From: Platynereis dumerilii
Taxonomy: Eukaryota; Annelida; Polychaeta; Phyllodocida; Nereididae
Length of the DNA: 64,000 nucleotides
NCBI GenBank assembly: GCA_026936325.1
Contig: JAPTHN010000001.1
Span: forward strand, 3,250,370 to 3,314,369
Direction: 5' to 3'
This document shows positions 35,408 to 52,450 of this stretch, piece after piece (position 1 is the stretch's first letter; each line of letters starts with the position of its first letter). Made by a program: the position numbers and the translations under genes. Below the pieces are notes generated by a model. That model saw only the letters and a program-made list of their open reading frames with translations, did no database searches and was not told the origin of the DNA.

Positions 35408-36056
35408 TTGAATATGACAGAATAAGAACATTCAGGAGTAGACGAGGACCTTTGGTGAACTCTCTCTTGTGTCATCTGTGAAATTAAACAACAAACACTC
35501 ATTTTAATATATATATATATCTCTTCTATTTGAAGTAATACGGTACGGCAACTTCTCCTTCAATTGCTGCATCTGAGGCTACTGCTTGCTCTTGGTGATG
35601 GTGTGAAGCAGGGTGCCGCCCTCCGACCACATCTTTTCATCTTGCAATCAGCCACAGCAACCTCACAGCAACCTCACAGCTCCATCACTTTAGCATCCTC
35701 AGCATCCTCATCAACTCGCATCCCCAGCAACCTCAGCAACAGGCTGCAGTCTGTTTATCATCACTTGATGCCTCCTATCACGAAACCATGATCAAAAGGG
35801 TGAGAGGGATTATACGGCATTTAACCCAATGATTAAAGGGCTCCGCAAAAGCAGCACTGCAGCAGGAGTGGGACAAACACCAGCCTAACCACAAGAACAC
35901 CACATCAATGGAGTAACAAACAAGAGATGTGAGGAAAAGAAGATGGGTTTCTTTAATTAAAACGAGTGTTTGTTGTTTAATTTCACAGATGACACAAGAG
36001 AGAGTTCACCAAAGGTCCTCGTCTACTCCTGAATGTTCTTATTCTGTCATATTCAA
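35408..36056. mobile_element. DNA element with 101-bp terminal inverted repeats, 649 bp
   Basis: 35408-35508 and 35956-36056 are inverted copies of each other, identical except for one base (CACTCA versus CACTCG). The terminus reads TTGAATATGACAG. Near-identity means the copy is young, or the arms are homogenised. The core (35509-35955) has AACCTCACAGC and ATCCTCAGC repeats, and a plus-strand frame at 35564-35791 including GVKQGAALRPHLF, which matches the reverse transcriptase B-motif pattern. No transposase is present, so it would depend on another element. Target-site duplication is unclear (the flanks ATATATAA and ATATCATT share ATAT only). Confidence 0.75.
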
Positions 36057-37695
36057 ATATCATTCACTTAGATGACAAAGAGCCATACAGGACTGGATAC
36101 TCTCCCATATTTTCTTGAGAAATCCCAAGATTTTCTAACTATACATTAAATTGGAGGAAGTCAAAGAGCAAAATATCTGTATAACTCAGGCTGTATAATA
36201 TAAGAAAATCATTTAAGGATAAGCAATATGTTCTCCCTAAAACCTTGATAAAACCAGCCATACTAATATATCTCCATGCTAAAACATTATGGCTACTGGA
36301 ATTTAGAAATTCATAATGGTCACAGTAAGTAGTCACAGTGAAGCTTAACCAAGAGAATCACCACTCCTGGAGTCATGGGAGGCATGAAATCGATAGGGCA
36401 ACCCTGCCCCGAAATAATAGCCCAGGGAGGTGCTAAAAGGTCCATCACCTTGATGCTGATGAGGGATGATGAGAGGGCTGCTGCAGAAACTGTCACCATA
36501 GCAACAGCCTGCAGCATCCATCACTAGCCACGCCCCCTGCATCAGCAGCAGCAGTAGTAGCAGCAGCAGCAGTAATGGCTGAGAGAATTTGGCTGTTGCC
36601 TGCATGCAGTGTTGGATGTAGAGGCTCTCATCTTTGCCTCAGAGATCAATCCCATCAACATAATAGGATGATAATGCATGTTAGTTGTATCCTGTATCCT
36701 GCTGCCACAGAAGGCAGACATCTCTATTCTATGTCTAACTTCCAGTACATGTCCCAAATGTCCCCTTTCCCATATAAAACAGAGGTGTATAACATTTGAA
36801 AGGGACAATCTTCCAATGAAAATGTGGAGATTCACTGATGAAGTCTTTTTTTTTCCAAATATTAATTACCATATTTTCAAAACAAAATAAGGATTTCCAA
36901 TGATTTCCAAATTTTAGGGCTACAACTCTGCTCACCAAAAAGAGCCAATTCATCTGTGCTTCCCTCGAAGTCGCCCCTGAACTAACCCTCGGTCATAATG
37001 ATTAACCGAATTTCTCCCTATTTGAAAATCTTTCAGGACACCAGAGTTAAGAACAACTCCAAACAAAATGGCTACTCAATGACAGAACCCTCAGAACAAA
37101 GTGAGCAAGCCTAAATCCAACAACAGACTTCCAGAGACTACCTCGATTCTGAACTCCTCTAATCTTTGTTAAACAACGAGTCCCTCCATGTGGAATGCCT
37201 AACTAATAGGGTTACCTAGTAATTCCCCACAAATGGCCTGGAAATAAAACACACCCCCAGGTAGCCATTGTAATCCCTTTAAAGCAAGTCCACCCAAGTC
37301 TAAGTGCTTGATGTGATTAGTACTAGTGAGCTCTGGTTGTCAGATGAACAATTGCAGCATTGCCTTTGCTCATCCAACCTCAATGAGCATTGGTCATTTG
37401 AACCAGAGAGATGTTATGCCATGTCCATGTTTCAACTCATTTCACATACCAGTTGGACTTTCCCAATTTTACTTCATTGTTATTTTGGAATACACATATT
37501 GGTTTGGAAGACTTCCTTGGAAATAGTCTTCATAAAGACATCAGCCATTCACTGGCTTGCAGTCTGTATTTCGGAGACACAGACAGTGAAATCTCATTGG
37601 TAAGTACTCTACTGTGCACACATATTTGCAAATCAAAATTTTCGAGATCTGAACCAAAACAATTTGACAATCTTCACAATAATGATATTATTTTT
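36057..37695. other. Noncoding, intron-like; CAG repeat and X-box-like site
   Basis: A CAG/TAG trinucleotide block lies at 36541-36575, and GTCACCATAGCAAC (36492-36505) resembles an RFX X-box. The poly-Leu and poly-Ser frames there derive from the CAG block. No exon recognised. Confidence 0.45.
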
Positions 37696-37750
37696 GATAG
37701 CTATACCATGGATATCTAAAAGCAGATCCATGGCTGTATGTATAGCTATC
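37696..37750. repeat. 55-bp imperfect palindrome
   Basis: GATAGCTATACCATGG at the left and, inverted, GATAGCTATA with an offset CCATGGATC at the right. The outer 10 bp pair perfectly. Possibly a miniature foldback. Confidence 0.6.
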
Positions 37751-40700
37751 ACAATGGTCAAATCCTAAAACTGTACAAATATGTGATCAAATGATCGTAT
37801 TGAGATATTTGGGACAAAATTCACATCATTTGACCAGCAGAAACTGAGAGCTAGAAACAGCTTAGCCTCGCCCTCAAAGACAATAGATCAAGCCAGGAGA
37901 GGGGGTGTGGCAACGGCAGCTTCCTGATTACTCCAAAATCCTGATTACCCTTCGAGTTGTGCAGATCAAATTTCACGCATCAGATCAGGGACAGATTTGA
38001 TCATGAGGAGATCTGATCAGCAGAGAGCAGCTTGCAGGGTCTAGATTTGTATCAGAATCAAATCTCACCCCCAAATTATTTAAATATCACCAAAATTGGC
38101 AAAAAAAAATACATACATTTCACCACCCCAATGATTCAAATCATGTCGCCCAAAATGATTCTGGTTCCAGCTAATTCTCTCAACAAAATATATCCCATGA
38201 AGTCCATAATCTTTATTTAAATCATTCAAATTTTGATTCGTGATTTTAAACAAGAGCATAGGATTGACATCAGGCCCACAAATGATTGAAATATGGCCCA
38301 AAAATGATTGACATCTCGCCTCCAAAGTCAAATCTGGCCCCAAAATCTCACCCCTCAATCTCAACTTCTCATCTAACCTCAGCTAGACAGACTGTCACAG
38401 ATAGAATTGCATGAAATTGCATGGAGATGCATTAAACCATTGCATAAACCCTATTAAAGATATTACCCTTCTCCAAACATTAACTACTTCAAATTGGCTT
38501 TCTAACTTGTGATATGGCATTATCACATAAACTATACATCATGAGAATGAATGGCAAATAGAAATAAACAGAAAGAGCAAAAAAATAAATAGAAAGAGGC
38601 ACAAAAAGCAATTGAAAGGCAACAGCAATTGTCAGCCAGACCATCTGACAGGAGTTAGCTGGCCTTCTTAATTTGGGGCGTAACTCTACAGATGATATCA
38701 CACAAGTTGAGTGAACTCTCAAATAAAAGTCACCTCCAAAAAGTCAAGGAGGGCAGGGGTCATGGGGATATGCTAGAAATGGTAGAGAACTTGATAGAGT
38801 GGAGAGGAGGGTCAAAATATACCAATTTTGCCAAAAAGACTTGAATTCATAGTTCATAAATTGTTAAAAGACTTCCAATTACAATATGTATTACTCAAAA
38901 TGGATATGCAAATCAATACAACACTGCATGTGGACTATTTTAGAGCATTATTGCACCATTTCCAGTACGTTTCATACAGTTTTCTCCAGATCTTTTGCCC
39001 TTTTTGACAGACCATTTTGTCAAGATTTCTAGGAGGAGGAGGAGGCAACCTGCCAGATGAGTTGAATTTATCACCCCCAGGGCTCCATAAAGACTACCTG
39101 GGGTGCAGGAGCAGACCCTCCACAACCACCCCAAAGCAACAGCTTGACAACTCTGATGCAATCTCTTCATAAGTATATACAGAGGACCCTTTGTAATGTT
39201 GGGCAGTATTGGAAGACCAGCCTGCAACAGGAGACAAATTTTACTTTGCAGCAGTTACATATCTCTGGGAAGAGCATGAGAAACTTTTTTGCAAGAACAA
39301 ATCCTGGCATCCAAATGGATGGATGGATAGTTGGGTGTTATGCCCTGTATTTATGCAGTTGGTAGCCATGGGAGGCCAATAATATATTTTACATATATTC
39401 AACCTCATCTGTCGAGATAACTCTCTGCAGAAGCTAGGAGGATGCTCATGAAAATCACTCTGTTTCGAACAACTACCGGTCCAAGCGACATTCTCCGTTG
39501 CCTCCGAGACACAAAATTTCACCGAAAGACAAATTTGCCGACGCAGCAATGGACCATTGGACCAATGCTCTTACAATACAGGGACTTCTGTATTGCAAAC
39601 ACATATAATAACTGTGATACAGCAATGTATGTAGCAGGTCCATGCTCTTTTATATATCATTTCCCCAGTGCTATCCCATATAGCACAATTTAAGCGTCTG
39701 GCCATGAAACCCTGGCCGACAAAATGCTTGTTACCAGAAGAAATGAAGCATTTTTCTCAGTGCACTTCTTCCAGTGCCCAAATTGCCAATGTTCACAAAA
39801 ACATTTACAGATTTTCAGTAAAAGTCCCTGCAAAAATGCATAATGACATGTCATCAGGAAGCTGAGAAACACAGACCCAGGGGCAAGCATTCTACATGTT
39901 CTAAGCCCTCCAAAATACACCACATAAAATGAGTTTTGTGTGATGTGTGTACTGCTCCCCACTTCTCTGAGTTCACTGGGTAGCAATTTTCTTACAAATC
40001 TCACAATTCAGCATATCCCCCATTATTTCAATTAAACAAAAGACATGAAAAAGTATCTACAAATTACGTTTGGTTATATTCAGCAGCACATTGGAGCCAT
40101 TCACAGTGTGAAATGTATAGCTCGCCTTGGGACAAATCAGGATTTTGTACTTGGCTACAAACTAAAATGCATTGGGAATGAGCACAAAGGCTGTGCTATA
40201 TCATGGAGGCCATAAACTGGCATAAAGAGAGATCATGTCCTCATTAAAATATCTGATGTCTTGGAAAAAGTGGACTAATAGAGAATCTGGCCCACCTGAC
40301 AATTTACACATGCACTAAATGGCTACACCGAGCAATTACTGTTTGAGTAAGGATACAGGCCTGGCTCACAATTGCACTTCAGATGTCTCCCAGTGACCTC
40401 CGCTTGTCTTTTGAGCCTCCCTTTCTTGGTTTGGATTTCCAGATCTCTTTTCTATTATGAGAGACAACGAGCCCACCCAGGAACATAAAGAGACTCCACG
40501 AAAAAAGGCACAAAGCGTGGGACTTGGTAAGTAAGATCTGCTCTAGCTGTGTGACTCTGAATCTGACTGCATGAATATGTGACTCTTATGACTCTGTATC
40601 TGACTCTCTGTGACTCTCTGACAGATGCTGACTTCCAGATTAGTGCAGATGGTTGAATTTCAACCCACACTCTCCTAAAAGTTAAGCACAATTGATGAAA

Positions 40701-43700
40701 ATTCACATACACCCAGCCAGTCTGAGCAAGATGCAACCTAATTTTGACCATAATCAATGAATGATCTTCCCGAAAAGCCATCCTCAATTATTCTTCATCC
40801 TACTATTCATATTTTCATGACCATAATACTGGCATTACAGCATCGCACGGCCATGTAGATGAACACCACCAAGCACCCATGCAGTGATTCCTTGCAGAGC
40901 AAAAACCAGCAAAAGCATGCACTGCACCTTTCTCGATCCTCAGCACCCCCCCCCCCTTTCTCCCTACTCCCAACACACACTGAAATGCTGCGAAAATTGA
41001 GAGAACAAAGCATTGGCTCTCACATTTCACACCTCCTAATTTCTACCCACTGTGGGGTGATTACAGCTTGATCAAGGCCACTACAATGTATGATAATGCA
41101 GCAAATTACAGTGTGCACATGATGGGTGGCTGAGAGTGGCCAATAATTAACTGACAGGGGTTTAATGAAGTCCCTCTTGTGGGGGCAGGGGGAGGCAGGC
41201 TGAGGCAGGGTGGCAATCGCACTAAAACATGCTGACGACGCCCTGTAATGCATGCAAGCATCTTTGGCACATGGCTGTAACTGTGAGGCAGACACTGTGA
41301 GGCTGTTACTGTGAGTCTGCTTCAGGGCAAGAGGCTGATACTGCGACAGGGCACTAGACGACAGGACTGCATTAAGGCATTAGAAGCACTAGGGACAGGA
41401 TTGAGAGGCATGTCTGGCTCTGCAGATGCTCAGGACTCAGGAGGCTGCACTGCTGCAGGGATGCAGGGTTGAACTGCATCAGCACCATCAAGGGCAGAAT
41501 GGTTGATGGGGGAGAATATTATTTCTTTGCGTTACTGATATTTTCTTGCTTTAACTCAGAAATTTTATTGGCAAGCATTCGCTCAGATTATTATATGTAT
41601 CAGACATCACCAAGAACACTTGAAACCAATAATAGCCAAAAATAACCTTTGAGTATTCTAAAAGACCCCATAACCTCCCTTGATGACTGGATATTACTTT
41701 TAAGCTTTTGTTTTCAAAAATGTGAATTCACAATAACTGAATAATTATGAGAACAGACAGCCCAGGCACATAATTGCAAGGTATCAACATGCATTGCACA
41801 TCCACCACTGACTTGGACATGGTAATAACCCCTAATGAACTGACAACTGGGTGGATCTGTGATTTCAAACAGCCCTGGATGTCACACCTATGAAGTTGCG
41901 ACAGAAGTAATGATATTGTGACATCATAGATATGTCAAAATGTACAAGTGGCAAAGAACAAAATTCAATATATTGAATTATATTAACTAAATATGCACTG
42001 CAATACACCAAGGTGTCATTAATGCCAGTTATCATAAATGCACAAAATATGGATAAGGTATCGTGACGTGTTGATTTTGCAACCATTTGCACTGAATCCA
42101 AAGCAACCAGGGCTTAATTATATGATAAATTGGTGCAAATTGTTAAGATATAATTATTATATTAACTAATATGAAGCCTGGACCTGGGGTACAAATCTTG
42201 ATACCACAATTAAATTACACTCTCATAAACACATTATCTATACTAAGAAAGCCTGGATTTCGCCAATGTCACCTTAGCCCAAAAATATGTAATAGGATGC
42301 AGGGGTTTAGCATAGGGGCGGTCCCAGCTCACAATCGATGGCACCGCAGTGTAGCAAGCAGCTAAAATCCTCAACAGCCAATGCAGTGTAACAGCAGCCA
42401 TGTTTACTGAGACCAAAATGAAACACTCAAACACATGATTTACTGAACAATCAGTAGACGATTGCTGAACAATTACAGTTCGTAATAATACTAAGTCAAT
42501 AAGGATCCAGTCTGCATAGAAAATAAGCTTGATTTAAGTTGATTTATCACCCAAACCCACAAATCAATCGATCTCACAAAAATAATTGTAATTTCGTATC
42601 AGATGTGGTTGAAAATTACCCTTTGATTTTTCAGAATTTCGTATTTCAAGTTTGATGAATGTGTGTTTTGGGCCTAAGGTTTATCTGCCGTAATTGCAGA
42701 CACTGATGGTAAAATCTTTCAAAAGCTTGCAGTAGCATTGTCCGGGAAATATATATGTCAAGCTGACATTTGAAATTCCATTACCACAACAGGGAGCTGT
42801 TACATGGAAGATATCACCTATATCACCAAGTAGCAACCCTTTACTCACATACAATGTAATACCTATAATCATGTTAAAATGCATCATTGAATTAAGATTA
42901 ATCTTTCCTTGAATTAAAATAAATATGACAAAATCACAGGAATCAGCATATAAGAACTTTCAATCCTCCAAAATTACATATAAAATATATTATTGCTCTT
43001 GATTTCTAGGTTATCATTACCAAATCTCTTGGAAATAGGGTTGCTTATAAAACAGAAAGCTGTCAGAAGCAGGTGTTGCTTCTTTATTTCATTTTTTAAA
43101 AGACCTTCAACCCCAAAAGTCACACATAATGACAGGGAAAGGTGCATCTTTTCACACTGCCAAATTCACCAGAGGTCACATAAGAGCAGTAGGAGTCAGA
43201 GTTTAATTGTTGGCTAAAAGCTTCCAGTCATTTTGGAAGAAAGACTCTTTATACATAGAGGGATAATTGAGATTAAGATCGACCCCTGAAGAATGGGTCA
43301 TGATCAGGGTATTGTGTGCAGGGCGCCGCAGGACTGGCCTCAATTTAATAGCAAATTTAATAGCCCTTATTGTGCACTGCCCGGACTGTTTATTCTGCAT
43401 TTACTGGGCATTTATACTGTATTTATATTACGTATAGTTCGAGGGGAGTTTGAGAGGGCCATAGAAATTACCCCGCCCCCATTGAAACACACAAATATAA
43501 CACTCAGGTGGAAGATGGAGTAAGTGATATCCACCTCTCACCTGAGATAATGGCCCAGATAGCAAACTCACTTCAGCTAACTCACTTCAACTCCGAGTCA
43601 CTTGTGCAAGACCATAGCAGTCAGACTCAGAAGAGACACAAGGAGGAGGTGACAGCAAAGAGGAGCAACCTACTCGATACAACTGGACTGGAGTTGTTCT

Positions 43701-46700
43701 TTAAAATCATTCTGATTACTGAATTTCGAATGCAGACTTTCTGCAACATTTTTACTTGTTGACATATGCCTGCAGACTTTCATTAGTGAGCTACATCCAA
43801 TCTCATAAACTCTTAAACATGACATTGCTTTCTTGGTTTCTGAAGGCAAGTTATTCACTAAATCATAGTCAATGTTAATGAGAATAAAAATGGATCAATT
43901 GCATTTACAATGCAATTTCTGTGGCCAAGATAATCTCCCTCATATATTTTCACACTCACATCCTCCCTATTCTCCCATGCAGTGGTCAGACCTCGGTCAA
44001 GCCATGGTCAAGCCAATTACATGCTCTGGCAGTCCTCTGATGCTGACCAACACTGACATCCAGTGGTCAGTGCCTGCTACTGCCTGGCTGTTCAATATTC
44101 TGGTCAATAGCCATATAGAGCACGACTGCAGCTAGTAGCAACCAGAGTGACTATGTATCTATATATTATAGACCAACACACAAGGCCAGGGATATAAGTT
44201 TAAGAACATGTTTGATATTTATGTTACAGAAAAAAATATTCTAAGGTTTGCGGCGCGAATGCCAATTTTTTTTTACTAAATCTGTCCGGCGACTCCAGTC
44301 TCAATCTCACATTTTTCAGTTAAAATTTTCAATATTCCCTTTTCAAAGTATATGTCCAAATTGTCCATCAATCATCATGCTTGCCTCATCAATACAATTC
44401 CATTACAGCAACACAATTTCTCATCCTAGGTCCATTTTAAAATCAATTCAACATTTTATCAAGAACCCCCCCCCCCTCCTCATTTCCAATCATCAGCAAG
44501 GACACAAATCTAACTCCCCCTACCACTTCTATGATACCCCCCCCCCCAATTTCTTACCCCCCCCCCCCCCCACTTCAAATCCACCCACCTCACACTCCAA
44601 GACATTATGAACGAGCTGGATCTCACAATCTGACATGTTAGCCATTAGGAGACTGGAGTGGTCGCATATATCTCACATGGTCACATTAGTTTGTCGTCTG
44701 GTCAAGGCACCATTGATGTGGTCTAGGGGTCAGCACTTGATGAAGGGCAGGGGGAGTGGCAGGGCAGTTTGTGGTGGCGCCAATCCATTTGAAATAGGCC
44801 CCTTCCACTGTCTTTCAGCATGTCTATATAGAATAGTATGTGACATTTGTGTGAATAAAATAGTAAATTGCTAACCACATCATACGTACAATATGTCCAA
44901 GAAGTATATAATGATGTCTTCATTTTCAACCAATTCATGATCTACACACTAATACACTAGTGTCTTTCTTTCAAAGTATATACTTTTCAATATCATAGTG
45001 CCAAATGCAAAATCATATTTTAAAAAACGCAGCTCATTTCAAAATGATAACAGAGTATCTAACTAATTCAAAAGAAATAATCAAAATTTAATGTACTTCA
45101 AATTAATTTTTCACGCCAGTAGGCCTACTACCAGGTAGAGAAGTGTAGTGTATTATAACCTGCATATGAATATTGTCAACCATATTTTCCAACACCTTGG
45201 TTGTCGAATGATTCACGAATCTGATGATAAAATCATAATATTTCAATATTTCGCCACATTTTTTCTATAAATTACCCAATTTATGATCTTTTAATTTCCC
45301 ATACCTGCTCCAAAGTTGGGTCCAGCCCCTGGGGCTATTCAAGGCAACAATTAATGGCTCCAATTTATAACTGTTGAGAAATCAAGTCATCTATCATTAA
45401 CACCCTCCAAAAAATTACAATAGTGCCCTATAATTAAGAGAAGTACCCATCAATCATAAACTCAAATAATTTCAATTTCCATCAAATTCAATGCTTCTGC
45501 TATTTCATTATAACCTTGGGCTCGCTCTCTGGAAGAGTGAGCCGTACAAACAAAATACAACACAATTAAATAATGCCATTTTATCAAATTTTAAGATACA
45601 CAAAACAGTTATAACGTTATTCGGTTTTTTTTTCCCAGCTTTTTAGAAATTAATACTGCCATCATTATCTATCAATCGATAATAAATATGACCATCTTTA
45701 TTCTTTATCTTTCTTTCAATCCAAACTTACGAAAGGATATTTAAATATTTTGGTACACTACAACACTCCCCTCCCTTCCTCAAAATTATAAATTAAGGAT
45801 TTTCAGCAGTATTTGATTGGTTTAAATTTTAATTCAAAAGAAAATACAAAATGCCAAAATGCATATTTGAATACAGACAGACGTAGAAATAACTTGGGGA
45901 CATGAACAAGAGGCCAATGGTGAATCCCCCCCCCCCCCCACCCCCTTCTTTTCTATTCCTCCAAATCACAGGCTCACAACCTAAGAGATGGAGGACCAAA
46001 CCTCAGCCATAGACAAAACAACTCTCCATTTGACAAGACCTGGCCCTCCACGCAACTGACAGTTGCTAATACCCAGAAGTATTCCTAAGCATTTGCTAAG
46101 CTGTTTTGTAGACGTTAACCAGTTGCTTCTTACTTAGTTCAACACCAATACAAGTTCACTTGGAAAAGTACAGTTGAGAGCTTGAACTGAGACCATGCTG
46201 CATTGAATTTCAATTTAGAGAGAATTCAATATCTCAATTACCTCATAATCCCAACCTAACAGCTGCGAAACGTATATTTTATAAAGAACAGCGCCAAAGA
46301 CTTAAAATAGTGGTTATCTAAATGTTAAAATTTGACAATTTACAAAAATTATACCAAAACAAAGAACCCCAAAGATTGAATTCTCACAAAATCAAATTTT
46401 TTTTTAAAGAAAGATTTGGGTGGCAACTCAAAAATTTTTCCCATATTTTTCTCCACATAGTATTAAAATTTCCCAATAATATTATATTCTCACAAAGGTA
46501 CCAACCTAATCAATGCTCAATTAGAGATCCCCCTGTGTGCTCGGCATGTGCAACAAGGTGAAGAGCAACAACACCATGTCTCATCTCTTCTTTCCTCTTC
46601 TTTCCTCATCCTCAAATCCCATCATATAAATCTCCGCACCTTAATTCCCATGGAGGAGCTCCCTAAATCTCCCTGTTCCCTGTTATATTTATTGGAGTTG

Positions 46701-47129
46701 TAGTAACCTTTCTGAGGGGCGTCGAATTCACACACCAAGTCACAATACCCAGACACAAGCCCTTGATCAACTGGAGTTGCCTCTATCAATGGTGAAGTCT
46801 TCCTGCCTCTGAGCTTGCTCTGAGCTTGTTCAAGAGCTGCTCAGCTGCTCAGACATATTCCCAATCTATAATTTGCTCTGTTGTGTGCCTCTGTACTTCT
46901 GGGCTGTGCTATGTGCATGACTGCCTCAAAGAAGAGTTATGGCCACCCAACTACTATATATACTCGTTTACTTTTCTAAGTCATAACTTACATAACTTAC
47001 ATATAAGATTATAAGAATGTGGATTAGATAAGAGTTAGTGTGTTATCCGGATTTGTAAGGGATGGGAGACATTTTAAACATGTTGCTTACATTTTCTTCT
47101 AGGATGATGTGGTAATGGGTTCTGTGATG
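37751..47129. other. Noncoding, intron-like
   Basis: About 9.4 kb of AT-rich unique DNA. Visible items: degenerate TGACTCT repeats at 40535-40625; long C-runs at 40945, 44466-44475, 44538-44572 and 45927-45942; a CTGTGAGGCTG-type short repeat at 41285-41340. No exon, RNA gene or transposon recognised. Confidence 0.45.
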
Positions 47130-50262
<3,133 letters not shown>

Positions 50263-50502
50263 ATGTCTCTCTTTTTACTGAATGGAGGGGGGGGGGGGAG
50301 ATATCTATATTGGTAGGCAGGCCATGGATCATCGTTCTCATAGTCCTCAAAATAGTAAGAAAATCTTCAATTTACACTGACATTTCAACATTTTCCTAAT
50401 AATTTCCTCCTCTCTCCTCCATTGGGATTGTCTTTCTTTTTCTCCTTCTACTCAATGAAGGGGGGGATATCTACGGGTAGACAGGCCATGGATCATAGTC
50501 CC
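50263..50502. repeat. Diverged direct duplication, period about 165 bp
   Basis: The segment with a G-run, GATATCTA and GGCAGGCCATGGATCAT (50263-50350) is repeated at 50428-50502 as a G-run, GATATCTAC, AGACAGGCCATGGATCAT. The G-run is 13 in the first copy and 7 in the second. Local duplication followed by slippage explains it. Confidence 0.65.
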
Positions 50503-52341
50503 AAGGGAGCAACAACACGGGGGCAATGGGGCACGGAGTAGGGGGGCCGGGGAGACCCTGGTCGTGCTCCTGTCAAACGGAACACCCTGGGCCAATACTT
50601 CAAGTCACCCGGGAGACCCCAACCTCCCCTCTGCATGCAATGTGTGTATCCACCCAATGATTTAGGCTTAATCTTTAAGCTGCCCCTTACAGTTTGTAGA
50701 CTGACCAGTAAAGTAACCCCTAACCCCCAAAGTTCAACCCTGTCCAACCCCCAGCTGATTAACCCCCACCCTGATCTGCCCCCAACACTCAAAATTCCCC
50801 CGCACCCAAATCTAATATGACATACTCTTGAAAACTCCCCACTCAAAAGCCAAACTAACGTCAGTCAATGGGCCCACAGACTGTGATTCACCTTAGCCCA
50901 TGCATAATATATCAACCAAGATAAACCAATTTATGACATTGAGTTTGAGAAGTATGATTCGACTTGACTTCAGCTGTTGAAGTCCCTGGGCATCTGATCT
51001 GTATGATAGAGAATTGGTAGTTATTTTGTAGAGCCAGTTTACAAAATTTGAAGAATTGTTCTTCATACCATAACACTGACCATCTGAATTATTTCAGAGT
51101 CAACCTGAAATTTTTCATATCAGGCATTGTCATGATATTTATATGTCCCAAAAAGAGAAAGTAAATTGCCGAACTCAAAACTAATGAATTTCGAAAATCG
51201 GTTAGACTGCAAAAGCGCGCCAAACAGGTATTTAGACAGGGTAACACAGACCCCAAATACCATGACTTGTTCAGCTAAGCTCATTTAGAGCGATTACCCA
51301 GCATTAATTATAGGTTTAGCTAAGGGTTTATAGGTTTAGCTAAGGGTTTAGCATCACCTCAAGCGCCTCTATCTACAACTGCTCTGCAGCCTCAACAGCT
51401 TCTGCCTTTGCTTTTCTCCACTCCCCAGAGCTCAAGCCTCTAGCCAGCCTTCTCCCCTCATCAGCTCCTGGCCCATCAAGCAGTGAACTACTGAACTGCT
51501 TCCCTTATTAGATACACGGCCCTTTCTCCAGAGAGCAGTCAGAACTCCAAACTCAGACCAGCCATTTTATCAACGTGGCTCCAAGACAATTGAGCGAAAT
51601 TCGTAACTCTTGTAGCCACACTTTAAAGTTCCTCTGAACCTTTCTTCCCCTAATCAAAAATGACACCCAGCGCCTCAAATAAAACCCCAACGAAAGATCC
51701 CTCCTGTTTTTTATTCTCAGTTATTTAGCAATTATTTGGTGTAAATGTCCCCGTGTCACACCGAATTTCATTCTGTCACAGAACTTCAGGAATTGTCTCA
51801 GTTCATGGTGCTATATTTAAACATCAAAGGCCATCATATAATACTTAGAAATTCTATGCAGTTCCATATTTCATTTCTTCATAGATAAGTAAGATAACAA
51901 AAAACCCCCACAAAAATCCACGTCTATGTTTTATGCACTAATGGTAGATTTAATATGTCAATTCTTGATTTTTTGGAATACTATAATTCAAGTCATGCTT
52001 GTCTCTTAAAACAGTGTTTATCAAAAATACAGGAATCATGTACTATATATCGTGAAATAATTTGTTGTGGTTTAGCTGAAATTGAAAGAAAGTAGTTTTG
52101 CAAGGCTCAGGCTCAGCAAAGCAAGCGAAGATTCTCTGGGTGTTTTACCATGGAACTTGGAAGTATAATGAGTTTATTCCGAAATTTTACACATCATGCC
52201 AAAAGACCAACGCTTACTTTTGAATTAAATCAAAGAGCAGATAATCCCTTAATCATTGTGTTAATCTCCTAAACGCGGAGATTTGGTGCATTTAATCTAT
52301 TCGGGTTAACCAGATATTTCTGAGAGTTTATCACACCTTTG
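50503..52341. other. Noncoding, intron-like
   Basis: A 20-bp unit (TAGGTTTAGCTAAGGGTTTA) is perfectly doubled at 51311-51350. No exon recognised. Confidence 0.5.
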
Positions 52342-52450
52342 ATGTCGCTCATTACGCGGCGTTCGGAACGTCAGCCAGAGCCTCAGACGAGCGTCAGACG
52401 TTCGATTTGACGTTCTGGACAACGTCAAGAGGAGCGTATTTGACGTCTTA
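52342..52450. repeat. CpG-rich ACGTC cluster (copy C)
   Basis: GGAACGTCAG, CAGACGTTCG, GACGTTCTGGACAACGTC and GACGTC words cluster within 110 bp in an otherwise CpG-poor region, as at 7684 and 26710. Copies share vocabulary more than alignable sequence. Confidence 0.5.
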
